Assembly: GCF_032854445.1 (NCBI RefSeq)
Contig: NC_088301.1
Location: 53,863,187 to 53,927,186, forward strand
DNA length: 64,000 nt
Direction: 5' to 3'
Source of the DNA: Liolophura sinensis
Lineage: Eukaryota; Mollusca; Polyplacophora; Chitonida; Chitonidae
A program made the position numbers and the translations under genes. The notes beneath the pieces were generated by a model that saw only the letters and a program-made list of their open reading frames with translations, made no database searches and was not told the DNA's origin. Each line of letters begins with the position of its first letter. Position 1 is the stretch's first letter. Positions 38,428 through 48,575 of the stretch are shown here, piece after piece.

Positions 38428-38485
38428 CCCTCTTGTGTATTTCTTGACCTATATATATGTATCCCTCTTGTGTATTTCTTGACTT
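38330..38485. repeat. ~37-bp tandem repeat with an AT expansion inside it
   Basis: Units carry CTCTTGTGTATTTCTTGAC followed by TATATATGTATCC. Between two units the short TATATAT spacer has expanded to about 26 AT units (38372-38423), so a microsatellite grew within a minisatellite. Confidence 0.9.
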
Positions 38486-38835
38486 ACACATGTATACAAT
38501 TTTACATAAACCAAGGTCCATTTGTTGAGAAGTGTATTACCTGATATGGGTAGTGTTGTAAAATTACGTCAGCTTACACATGTACACAATTATATTGACC
38601 GAGGCCTGACATGAAGTTATGTGTTGAAAATTCCTTGAGTTTGAAGTTTCTATTACACACTAGTTTTAACATATGTAGGGGTTTTAATATATGTAGGGGT
38701 TTTAATATGTTCTTTAATCATATTTTTTAACATCTGTATTTATAATGCCTATGTAGCTTGTTGGACTGAAACACTGTATTTATTAAGTTGAATCTCATTT
38801 GTTTCAGCTATGCTGCCCTCAGTGTGCCACATACC

Positions 38836-38911
38836 ACAAAATGCTGGTCACTGTTGTATAAGTGAAACATTCTTGAGTACGGCATAAAGCACTAATCAAA
38901 TAAATAAATAA
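38836..38911 (+). mobile_element. SINE-like 3' fragment
   Basis: Reads AATGCTGGTCACTGTTGTAT, AAGTGAAACATTCTTGAGTA, CGGCATAAAGCACTAATCAA and ATAAATAAAT. It is the most complete copy of the dispersed element's 3' end in the window. Confidence 0.75.
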
Positions 38912-39959
38912 TCAATGTGCCACAGCAACATAGGCCACAAGGCTTCAATTCCAGGTATGAAAAGTGAATGTAGGGCTGAACATCTTTGCTCTGAAACTCT
39001 GAATCAGACAGATCTCACATCACAAAGTTAAATTAAATACTCATTTTATTATACTGAGAAGATGACACAGATCATTGTCCATCAAGTGAGTTGATTGCTT
39101 CATTTGTGTTTTATATTGATTCTAAGGTTTAGGTTTGGCTGTGTGAGGGTATATACAAGTAAAAATGTCATAAGTGTATAGAAGATATTCAGTGCACACA
39201 GGTTTGCAGCAGAGGTTAATTTATTTTTACGAAGTAGAATAATTGTCAATGTCTTTTTAGGCCCACAGGTGTTACATAATCATACAGGTGATCAATATTA
39301 ATTACCGTGTCTGTGTTAGGGTAAATGTAAATAATTGGATTATCAAATAAGAACATGACTGGAGGGTAGCCTTGTTGATGTGTTATTTGTCACTCCTAAT
39401 AATGATTTTATCAAATTTCAGGGACCGCACATAAAAGTTTAGATAATATCATGTGCCTAAGGGATAAATTACGCCAGTTCATTTACATTTGCTTAGGTAA
39501 GGAGGTGTTAAACATGTATACTTAGATGTACAAAATCATGACTGTGGTTGAGCTGTTAAATGAGAAACTCTATCACCTTAAAGCACTACCAGGTAAGGGG
39601 ATACCTGCTAATTGCAGTATTATGATAAATGAGGTTATGCCTGGATGGAGTCTTCTCTTGAGCAAACGTTTAATTCATCAATTGCTTGGACAAGGGTAAG
39701 ATGTATAGCCTTAAAGCTGATCATCATGGTGAAATTGTCTTTGAAGCGTAAGGCCTATTGTCATTTGTTTCATAGGCTTCATTTGCTCCTGATCCATGTG
39801 TTGTATTCAGTTCCTTTGTAGACTTTGTACAATCATGTGGTGCCAAAGATGTAAATCGGTTGTTATAAAGACTTAAGCACAGTTATTTGGAATCCTCCCT
39901 GTTGCGTAGTGAATTCAGTTGTGCCATGTGTGTGTACAGTTGGATTCAACTGATGCATT

Positions 39960-40300
39960 TAAGACTTGTGAATACAGATACATCATAGACTTGTGAATAC
40001 AGTTACACCATAGACTTGTGAATACAGTTACAATATAGACTTGTGAATACAGTTACAATATAGACTTGTGAATACAGTTACAATACAGACTTGTGAATAC
40101 AGTTACAATACAGACTTGTGAATTCAGTCACAACACTGCCTTGTAAATACAGCTAAAAAATAGACTTGTGAATACAGTTACATCATAGACTTGTGAATAC
40201 AGTTACATCATAGACTTGTGAATACAGTTACAACATAGACTTGTGAATACAGTTAAAACCTTGTCTTTTGAATACAGTTACAACATAGACTTTTGAATCC
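39960..40300. repeat. Minisatellite, 25-bp unit, about 13-14 copies
   Basis: Units of TAGACTTGTGAATACAGTTA plus CA(A/T)(T/C)A, with point variants at the right edge. Confidence 0.95.
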
Positions 40301-40560
40301 AAAGACTGTTCTCAATATTAACTTTATCCAGTTGTTTCTGAAACTTTGATTGGATTAATGTTTGCCTGGATTTATGAACTCAAATGTTCTTGAGTTCAAA
40401 TTCTGGAGCTCTCACAGTCACTTTGTTGTGCAGGATTGTTTTTTAGTTTTTGCTGCTGCCACTTCCTGACAAATGATTTCAAACTTAGAGATTTGTCAGG
40501 TGCATATACCTGACAAGGGGCAGAAGTATGATCCCAGCACGTAAGACTACAACCATAAAT

Positions 40561-41035
40561 GGGGAGTGTTCAGGTTGGTTGTGGTGGTGGTGTTGTGAGG
40601 GTATATTGGTTTAGGAGTGTTCAGGCTGGTTGTGGTGGTGGTGTTGTGAGGGTATATTGGGGAGCGTTCAGGATGGTTGTGGTAGTGGTGTTGTGAGGGT
40701 ATTTTAGGGAGTGTTCAGGCTGGTTGTGGTGGTGGTGTTAGGGGGGATGTGTGTTCAGGCTGATTATAGTAGTGGTGTCGTGAGGGTATTTTGGGGAGCG
40801 TTCAGGCTGGTTGTGATAGTGGTGTTATGAAGTTATTTTGGGGGAGTGTTGAGGATAGTTGTAGTAGTGGTGTGGTGAGGGTGTTTTGGGGAGTGTTCAG
40901 GCTGGTTGTGGTGGTGGTGTTGGGGGGAATGTGTGTTCACGCTGATTGTGGTAGTGGTGTCGTGAGGGTATTTTGTGGTGTAATCGCGTTGTTTGTGGGA
41001 GTATTTTTGGGTGTTTGTAGTTGAGGGTAGCAGAT
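40561..41035. repeat. Minisatellite, ~47-bp unit, about 9 copies, G/T-rich
   Basis: Units of GTGTTCAGGCTGGTTGTGG, TGGTGGTGTTGTGAGGGTAT and TTTGGGGAG. Unit length varies from about 47 to 51 bp. It produces Gly/Val-rich frames that are not genes. Confidence 0.92.
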
Positions 41036-41729
41036 GTTGGCTGTGGTATTAGGATGTCATATGAGGTCATAGAGTTACTTCATGTAGATGATTTTTGTAT
41101 TATTTGTTGGCTGGGAAGTCATGGATCGATTTTGTGAAGGATAAATTGTTTCTTATGAGCATAGACATATATCCTAATTTTTGGCCAATAGACCTGTATC
41201 CAGGGTTATATATGTATGTGCTGATGAATTTAAAACTTTAAATTTATCATCGTTTTTATTAGGATATTGTCTTTTTTCCATGTTACTTTTCATTTTGAAA
41301 TCCTTATCATTTTCAGGTGCCAGAATGCAAAGAAAAGAATTCCCTACTGAACTGCCTTATGTTCTCTGTTAGCTTTGGGAAGCACCCAAGAAAGAATTTT
41401 TTAAGGACAAATTCTATTTACATTTTTTTCTTTTTAGTTTTTGTGAGTAATAATGAATGATCTAGTTAGCAACACCAGATGGTGTGAAATGAACTGTCAA
41501 GCTGCAAGATTGAGAGACAAAGATCATGTTTACATGTAGTACCTTCAGTAATCTTACATAAAATAACTTTATATTTATAACAAGTCGTATGTAGTTTTAA
41601 AAAACATCATTTCAAAATTCAAATGGATTTTAACTTTGCATGTATTTGTTCTTATCTGAATTTTGGATTCATACATATATGAGCAGGTGTGTCAGACAAA
41701 ATACAAAAGTGCAGTAAAGGTGGATGAAG
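41036..41729. other. AT-rich noncoding stretch
   Basis: Nothing supportable seen. Confidence 0.5.
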
Positions 41730-42130
41730 AGTGCCCTTGTGGTTGATTGTGCCTTGCCACAGCCTTGCTGCGGGGCCTGCTTGCCTATTTGCCTGAAGCC
41801 TTAGCACAACCCCCTTGGAGAATGGGCTTGGTTTTGTCTGGGTGTCCAGCCTGGCTTTTGTGCTGGGGAGATTTATGTGTTTCGCTCTAGGAGCTCTGGG
41901 CTAAGTTGTTGTCCATGGTCTGGGAGAGAAGGGAGTTGTTAGGGGGCTAACTAATTCAGACTGGGGGAAGAGGAGTGTCCCTCCGCCTGACTGTCTACCC
42001 GCCTGTCAAACTACCCCTAGTTTATGGCCCTCACCACCAGCTCTAACAGGGTACTAAAATCTCCCTGGGCAGCTGGACAGATACCCCTTCCAACTGCCAG
42101 GCCCTTCCAGACTAGAAAAATTCCACACAG
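41730..42130. promoter_or_regulatory. GC-richer island, candidate cis-regulatory element
   Basis: A sharp rise in GC over about 400 bp with no coding signature. It contains TTTATGGCC (42021-42029), the reverse complement of GGCCATAAA, and E-box-like CAGCTGG. It lies within the presumed upstream intron of plexin. Regulatory function is inferred from composition and shared motifs only. Confidence 0.3.
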
Positions 42131-42479
42131 TGTGTCTGCCAGAAGCAAGGCTCTCTACATAAAATTTTTGATTTCACTATAAAACATCTATATAGGTGGT
42201 AGAAGTTGTGAAATGCAAGTATAGCTGTTCAAATGCATGGTTTACTTTGTATACTGCTCAAGTATAGAGGTAGCAGACAAACAAAGATTTTCCCCTACAT
42301 TTGTTCTTGTAAAGTTTTATCATGTCTTGTTTTCTGTCTGAAAAATTAGATGTGTGTGTATGTGTATGTGTGTGTATAGTTATGTAGATGTGGCAAGCTT
42401 CACCTTGATGCTGGTGACCTAATGTTGCAGCAGTGTGTGAGGATGAGTGTCTAGCCATATCCAGGATAAGGCCACAAGG

Positions 42480-43020
42480 ATACATCATAAAGGCAGGCCA
42501 GCCTGATCCACAGGCAGACAGGCAAGCAGGATGGGCCTAAAGCCTGGGAATGGCTGGCACTGAAGCCAGAGTGAGCCTGGCAGCTATAGGTGGAGAGGGC
42601 CATAAACCATGCAGTCAGACGGATGTCAGCCCTGCTCCACTCAATAAGGCAGGGTCTGAGGGACTTGGCTGTGGCTATATGAACCAGGGACCAATTGCTA
42701 GCCAAGTGTTGGCCATAAATCACAGAAATGGGAGTCTTTGTTCAGGGGCTCTACCATCCCAGGATAACAGCCTTCATGGGCACCCTGTCTGCTATACCTC
42801 CAGTCTTAGGCCTACTTCAAGGCAGCCTTCTACTCCAGCTTTAATTCTTCTTCCGTTTTCTGTGGCAAATTCTGCAAGAGTTTGTGGCCGTTGGTGGACA
42901 GCTGACTTAGAACTGGGAGCTTTGTGTGTTCGCCTTTGGCTATGATCAAGGTAGGCTACGTTGAGAGGCCGTATTGCAGTCCTGGTGTAAGTTCTGTCGG
43001 TCTCTGTAACCCAGACATAT
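42480..43020. promoter_or_regulatory. GC-richer island, candidate cis-regulatory element
   Basis: GC-rich and stop-poor: a 131-codon + strand frame at 42550-42945 is open but has no domain or splice support. It contains GGCCATAAA twice (42598-42606 and 42711-42719). It ends about 85 bp before the strong exon candidate at 43105. Confidence 0.3.
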
Positions 43021-43104
43021 GAATGATTACCTGAGGAGTCTGCTCTTTACCCCTCTCACGTTTCCTCATTTTTACCGCCTTTTCCCCCTCTATTTCTCCA
43101 CAGT

Positions 43105-43166
43105 TCCATGTGCTTGTGCCTGCCTGTCAACTTTGATGAATTACCTAAGCTGTTGAACAGACAATG
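43105..43166 (+). other. Candidate 62-nt exon with strong splice sites
   Basis: The acceptor is preceded by a long pyrimidine tract ending TATTTCTCCACAG, and CAAT followed by GTGAGTAC is a strong donor at 43167. Only the phase-2 frame is open; it includes MCLCLPVNFDELPKLLNRQ and leaves phase 1. If spliced to the plexin exon at 61000, the frame closes at once (TAT, TGA), so in a plexin transcript this would be a 5'UTR exon carrying a 20-codon uORF. Of the upstream candidates this has the best pair of splice signals. No protein family is recognised. Confidence 0.35.
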
Positions 43167-43498
43167 TGAGTACTTTTAAATTTATTTGCCATCTTTTTTT
43201 AATTTTTTTTGCTTTTATTTTCTTTCTTGCTACATCTTACTTATTAAATGTTACCTGCATGAACTTCAGAGTGAAAGCACCTGAATGCTACCTGTATGAC
43301 AGGTATATTGGGGTGTATAGGTGGACACCACGTGTAGTTGTCAGGTCATAGGGCTCAGTTGATCTTTATGCTTCACAGGACACATTTTTCACACCTTCTT
43401 TTGACAAATTATTGAATTATCTTCAAGTGACAGTTGTAACATTTCCTAGCATTTAATAACAGGATATCTGTTTCAGCATTGGTTAGGCTGTTATTACT

Positions 43499-43530
43499 CT
43501 CTTATTATTATTATTATTATTATTGCTATT
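43499..43530. repeat. (TTA)n microsatellite
   Basis: About nine TTA units with one GCT interruption. Confidence 0.9.
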
Positions 43531-44692
43531 ATTAATGTTGACTAAGTAGCTTTAGAGTGATGGCTCTTTAGATATTTTGTAACAGCATTGTACCTGTGTT
43601 ATTGATACTCCAAATTAGCCTTACCAGCTTGACATGCAGTGTACATGTAATCGTCACACTCATTGTGCTCAAGCTGTTTTGTTACCTGTCATTGTTTTTA
43701 TTTGTATTGTGAAAAGTCAATGGTATATAGAAGTGACAACACAAGTGTGTGCTCACAGTTTGCTCACAACAACATTAGTGTGACACATACACTGCATATT
43801 CTCCTCATGTCATCTTATTCTCCTGAACAGAAGAAGAATTCGCGTCAACATAAAAAGAATTCTTCTTCAGATTCTCCCGAATATACACTGTGTATATATT
43901 AAGATGCATATAGGTTCCACATGTGCAGATGGCCAGATAGTCTTATATTCACATTTGTATGTGAACAACAACAACACTCTCAACTCATAACACTGAACAT
44001 GTGGCTAGGATGAGTTTCTCATTAATTTATTGAATTTCATATGATTCTAATAATTAAAAAAATATTATTTAATTCTTATGTATTTTGTTTGGTATTTTGA
44101 CATTGTAGTGCATTTGCAGAGTATTATTTTCAGACTGTAGTTCTGTGACTCATAAATTTGTATCTATCTTACAAGTTATATTGTTAACTTTTCCCCGAAA
44201 ATATCTTAATGTCAGAAATTCATTTACATAACCCTGCCAGTTTTACGTCCATGCTTTATGGTTTGAATCTTGAAGTTTGGTTGTGCATCTGCAGTACTGT
44301 CTACTTTGGTAGAGTTTGTGGTGTCGCACGTTTCCACTCAAACCCCGCTTTGTTGATTCTGTTTTTGTTCCAGTTAATATTTATGACGGGTTATGGCAAA
44401 TAGATGACGTATTCATTGTGGACAGGGATATAGTATGCAGTCAGAACTGATCCATGTTCTAATAACATGTAATTCTGATTAATCAGGGTATTTGTGTGTA
44501 TTGCATCAACATCTATGCGGTGCTTGCGTTATAGTAGATCTGCAGTGCTGCATCTTACAAGCTGCAGATAGATGGTTTCATGTCTCCTGAATCGATTCTG
44601 ATTAGTCAAAACTAATGGCAGAATTTGGTGATCAAACATCAGAGAACCTACTCCATTACAATCGAGCCACCGTTGACCACATGACGTCATAA

Positions 44693-45356
44693 CTGTACAT
44701 TCCCTGCAGGCATCTCAGTCTTCGTTGTGTGTATAACACAGAGAACAGGAGAAAATGGCCATACTTTTCATCTGATTTCAAGATTATTCGATGTCCAAGT
44801 GTGGCGTGCGACTGCAATAACACAAGGCAGAATACCGTAAAGTTATGTATATGGCCTAAAAATGCCACAGATGGAGAAAATATGGACCAGAGGTCATTGA
44901 AAGTACACTATGAATTCCAAAAGAAAAGACTGAAAATATAACTTATAATATCCCTCAGCCCCCAGCCCCACCCCACCCCACCCCACCCCACCCCCTCTAA
45001 AAAAATGAACAAACAAAAAAGAAAAGACATCTGAATTTTCACTTGTGGAAAGTGAAAGTTGATAATGTACTTTCTTGGTTGGAACAACAGGTTGTGACAC
45101 GAACTATCAGGAGCTGCCAGCCTTTGCCCTACAACGGCCACGAGGCTTCAGGGCGGCCCTCCAGCTCAGTTCACAACTCACTTACAAGCCGCTGTGCATG
45201 TACCTTGACGCCAGTAACGCGAACCTAGACAAAATTCAAATTGATATTTCTATGTGTTACCAAACGCTAATTCCATTCAATAGAATTCAAGCCTTATCTA
45301 TTTTTGCTCCATTGTTACTTTCTCCAGTGTTAGTGACAGACTTTCATCGTCACTGA
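44693..45356 (+). other. Region of coding-like ORFs, strand and gene unresolved
   Basis: Two + strand frames look coding-like. One runs 44693-44941, cysteine-bearing, with IIRCPSVACDCNN and HYEFQKKRL, ending in TAA. The other, around 45075-45356, has GC-rich third positions in its first part and reads QELPAFALQRPRGFRAALQL, preceded by a possible acceptor (GGAACAACAG before 45091). They are separated by a CCCCA repeat. The minus strand is also open at 44868-44656, with a signal-peptide-like start (MAFLGHIHNFTVFCLVLLQ) and a pyrimidine-rich acceptor before 44811, and has a strong donor (CTT-GTAAGTGAG) at 45185. CpG content is raised. This could be exons of an unrecognised gene, a decayed gene or a regulatory island. 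Confidence 0.2.
44958..44995 (-). repeat. (CCCCA)n tract, G-quadruplex-capable on the minus strand
   Basis: Six or more runs of four C spaced by single A on the + strand; the minus strand reads GGGGT repeats. Confidence 0.9.
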
Positions 45357-47570
45357 AACTTACAGCCGGTATCACTTAACTTGGCTATAAAAATTTATAG
45401 TGGACTACTAAACCATGCCAAATTCTCCACAGATATTACCATGATTCCACTGATGTCCAACTCGTGTCAGACAAACTAGACAGTCATCGTAATGCCCAGT
45501 CGCTATATTGTACATGCTTTTCTAGCATCTAATACAACTCGGGTAGCCTATCTTTCAAGATATTTGTTGTAAAGCTGTTTTACTTATGTCTATATGATTT
45601 CCAGGGTGCTAATTAAGAGGTGTTCTTGTAGGGGTAATTATAGAATATTTCATACGATGGCTTCTGGAAAAGCATACAGTGGGTAGGCCTAATGCATGGA
45701 TTCGGCAATGCTTTACAGGGCTTGTCAATACATAATCCAGGCAGGTCTTACCAGCATGACGTCACCAGGCCAGGGCTCCCCAGTTGACAATATAGGCAGA
45801 AGGTCCAACTTTGTTTTTTTAAATTTTTTTAAATGGAGCTAGTTGACGTAAGTTCTTAAATGCAGTTTACAGACTAACATAGCATAAATATTGTGTCTAG
45901 GGAGTGAAAATAAAGTTATATGCAATCAAAGCACCATTGGCATACCTATGTTTGTAATCAACGTGCAAATCATTCACAGACTACATGTTTAAAACTTGAA
46001 CTGGATGTCATTCCTATATAATCCACTGGCTCTGATCATTGGAAAGTTTCATTTGTCGCAGGTTTCCATCAAAAACTGATCAGTCTGGACTAAGAACAGC
46101 TGCCTTCTCCCCATCCCTCTGAATTGTTCATTCTAATTAGACATGTTGCTTTGTTGCATGTTTTCACTGAAACACACTTCAGTCCTAATGTTGGAATATT
46201 CCCCCCTTATCCTGAATGAAAACGGCTTGTTCTAAGGTGAAGCACCTTCTCAGGTATTGTACTTGTCGCAGGTTTCCACTAAACTCAGTCTTGTTTAGTT
46301 GCTGTCGTATTTTTGCCCAAATTGGAAAAAAGCCACACTGTTTGTTTTAAAGAAGGATAAAAAAGACTTCACATCATACAGTTAATGAGTAGTTAAAAGA
46401 AGAGGTTACAAAGCAATTGTGATACTAGTAACATCTTTCAGAGCACAGAATATCATGTATTTAATTTGATAGTATCACAAGAAATACATGCTATACATAA
46501 CAAGACAGAGCACATGCTCCATTACTAGTTGTTTGGACCATGTTATTTAATGATTTTATTCAAAAGGGCATGAGCTAGATGTACATGTAAATTGAGATAG
46601 GATGTTGAAATTAATTCATTAGTGGGATCTTGCTGACCAAGCAGACAAGACTGCCTTCGTTTAGGTCATGACATGTACATCTACACATACTGTATGTCAC
46701 CTAAAGTTGAGCATTTTTCAATACACATTTTGATTGACTGAATGATTCATTTGGCTCTAATATAATGCTACACAAGAGTTTTTGAAAAATTTGATTCCTT
46801 TCTTATTCAGCCTGCGAATGGTTGTGGGTTTCAGAAGTCAAATATTCTTAAGTACAAGGTAAAATGCCAACCAAATAAGTTCTTATCAGAAAATCTCAAG
46901 TGTGGGCATGAAGTGTAATCTTTAGGCCTTTATGTGAACGTGCATTTTTAAACAGCAAAATTTATTTGAAATACAGTATTTTGGGTTTGGCTATATATGG
47001 CATAATGGGCATTACATCAAAAAGGTTTGTCAGACACTTTATGATATTCTCTGGTTTTACCTGAGTGAGATGTGTTTTGTAAGTGTGACAGCTGAGCCCA
47101 GTCCTTCAGGTGAAGTCCAAGCTTTGAAAAGAACTGTTTACTAGGTGTTTACTATCCCATTTAATAAATCTGTATTGAAGTCACCAGTCTTGTATTCAGG
47201 TTTAATATCAGTTCTCTTGGATTTAAATAGCTTGATCAGAACTATTTCAGTGGTATGCATTTATTGAAAAGACTATAAGCTGAACCCAGTTGCCAGCTGT
47301 CAGGCAGTTTAATTTGACCTAATAGTTGTGCAATTAGTTCATCAAAAACTCCTGTTTCCCAGGTGTGACAGGTGTATTAGATGACAAGTGCTTGTCGAAA
47401 CTTAAGCTGAGGCTGTTATATAACTGGCTCTAAGAGGAACCTCTTAGATATTTATTGAAGACAGAAATAAAGGTATTCTATATTATGAGACTGTGTGTAA
47501 TCGTGTTCCTGTACATGTGGTTCATATAGAGGTAATAAGCCACAGCACTATCTTTCAACCAACTCCCTAC
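45357..47570. other. AT-rich noncoding stretch
   Basis: No gene is supported. The word TTGTCGCAGGTTTCCA occurs twice, at 46053 and 46263. A SINE-like fragment lies at 46811. Confidence 0.5.
46811..46878 (+). mobile_element. Internally deleted SINE-like fragment
   Basis: CCTGCGAATGGTTGTGGGTT is followed almost directly by AAATATTCTTAAGTACAAGG and ATGCCAACCAAATAA. The order of blocks is as in the other copies, with the middle missing. Confidence 0.55.
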
Positions 47571-47579
47571 ACCCCTACA

Positions 47580-47600
47580 CCCCCCCCCCCCCCCAACCCC
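47580..47600 (-). repeat. Poly(C) run, G-rich on the minus strand
   Basis: Fifteen consecutive C followed by AACCCCAA. Likely length-polymorphic, and G-quadruplex-capable on the minus strand. Confidence 0.9.
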
Positions 47601-47900
47601 AATCTGGGTGGCAGGGAATAGGGCCAGAGGACTGAGGCAAGCTGGCTCAGGCCAGTCAGCTGGTAAGACCAGTATCAAATTTTGACTAGCCATGGCTGAT
47701 TTACTGGCAATAAATTTAAGAGAGAAGGCCTGTGGTTTGGTGCCCATTGACCAGATAACTCTGCTCTTCACCAGCTGGCCTTGGCCAGTTTACTGCCTAG
47801 GGGAAGGAGAAGTAATGGAAAAGAAGAGAGGTTGGGGGGCCTGTTTACAGGAGATCAGCCCCTAACACCCCCAGGATAAAGAACCCTTCTTGGTAAGGCC
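47600..47900. promoter_or_regulatory. GC-richer island, candidate cis-regulatory element
   Basis: Contains repeated GGCCAG and CAGCTGG words, including the near-palindrome CTGGCC-TT-GGCCAG around 47775. No coding support. Function is inferred. Confidence 0.25.
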
Positions 47901-48249
47901 TTAAGCTTTTAGGCCTCTCATCAGGAGAGCTGACTATTGATACCATGAGATAAATGTTTACATGGCAAAGTTAGCCAGGTTATCAGTTTCACAAGTGACA
48001 AGCAACTCATCTCAGATCAGGTGTCATAACATATTTAAGGATGTGTTGCAAGCATCTCACAAATACCCTTAATGTTGTTCTATTATCTCAGTACAGGGAC
48101 TTGAGGTATGGTACACTGTTGTGGTGACTGGGCTATTTAGAGATAAATGAAGTAAATGTGTGTTGAAGTCATTTTGGCCTTCTGTATATACTATTTTACT
48201 TATTCTGACATGCTGACTTCATCAGTAATCTTTAAATATAACTTCGAAT

Positions 48250-48575
48250 AGAACATTCCAACTGCGACATTCTCAAGGTGCAGGTTCAATTCGGGCTTCA
48301 GACAGGGAAGTGGTGGATGCCCTTGTTATCATTGGTTCTGGGGCATTGGCGACAAGGAGCAGTCAGCATTGTTCTTAAACCTTATTAGCAGTCTTACATT
48401 TGTAGACCACTTGTCTTCCACCAAGATGGTGTGTAAATCTCTGTGTTGCACTTTGGGAAGGTACATACATGTGCATGTTCCTCAGGCCTGTAGTTTAACC
48501 TGGGTACCCCTGTCTATCATAAAACTGACTACCACCACGAAAGTATGGCATTAAACAAGTGAAATAAATAAATAC
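48250..48575 (+). mobile_element. SINE-like element, diverged
   Basis: A B-box-like GGTTCAATTCGGG near 48283 and, about 260 bp later, ACTGACTACCACCACGAAAG, TATGGCATTAAACAAGTGAA and ATAAATAAAT. The 3' end resembles the other dispersed copies with blocks lost. The B-box suggests a tRNA-derived head, but no A-box is convincing. Confidence 0.45.

Noticed and set aside
42550-42945. 131-codon + strand open frame
   Set aside because: It lies in a GC-rich island where stops are rare. It shows no domain, no splice sites in register and no protein-like spacing; the opposite strand is also open.
48283-48295. GGTTCAATTCGGG as the B-box of a tRNA gene
   Set aside because: No A-box at the right distance and no cloverleaf; better explained as part of a SINE-like element.
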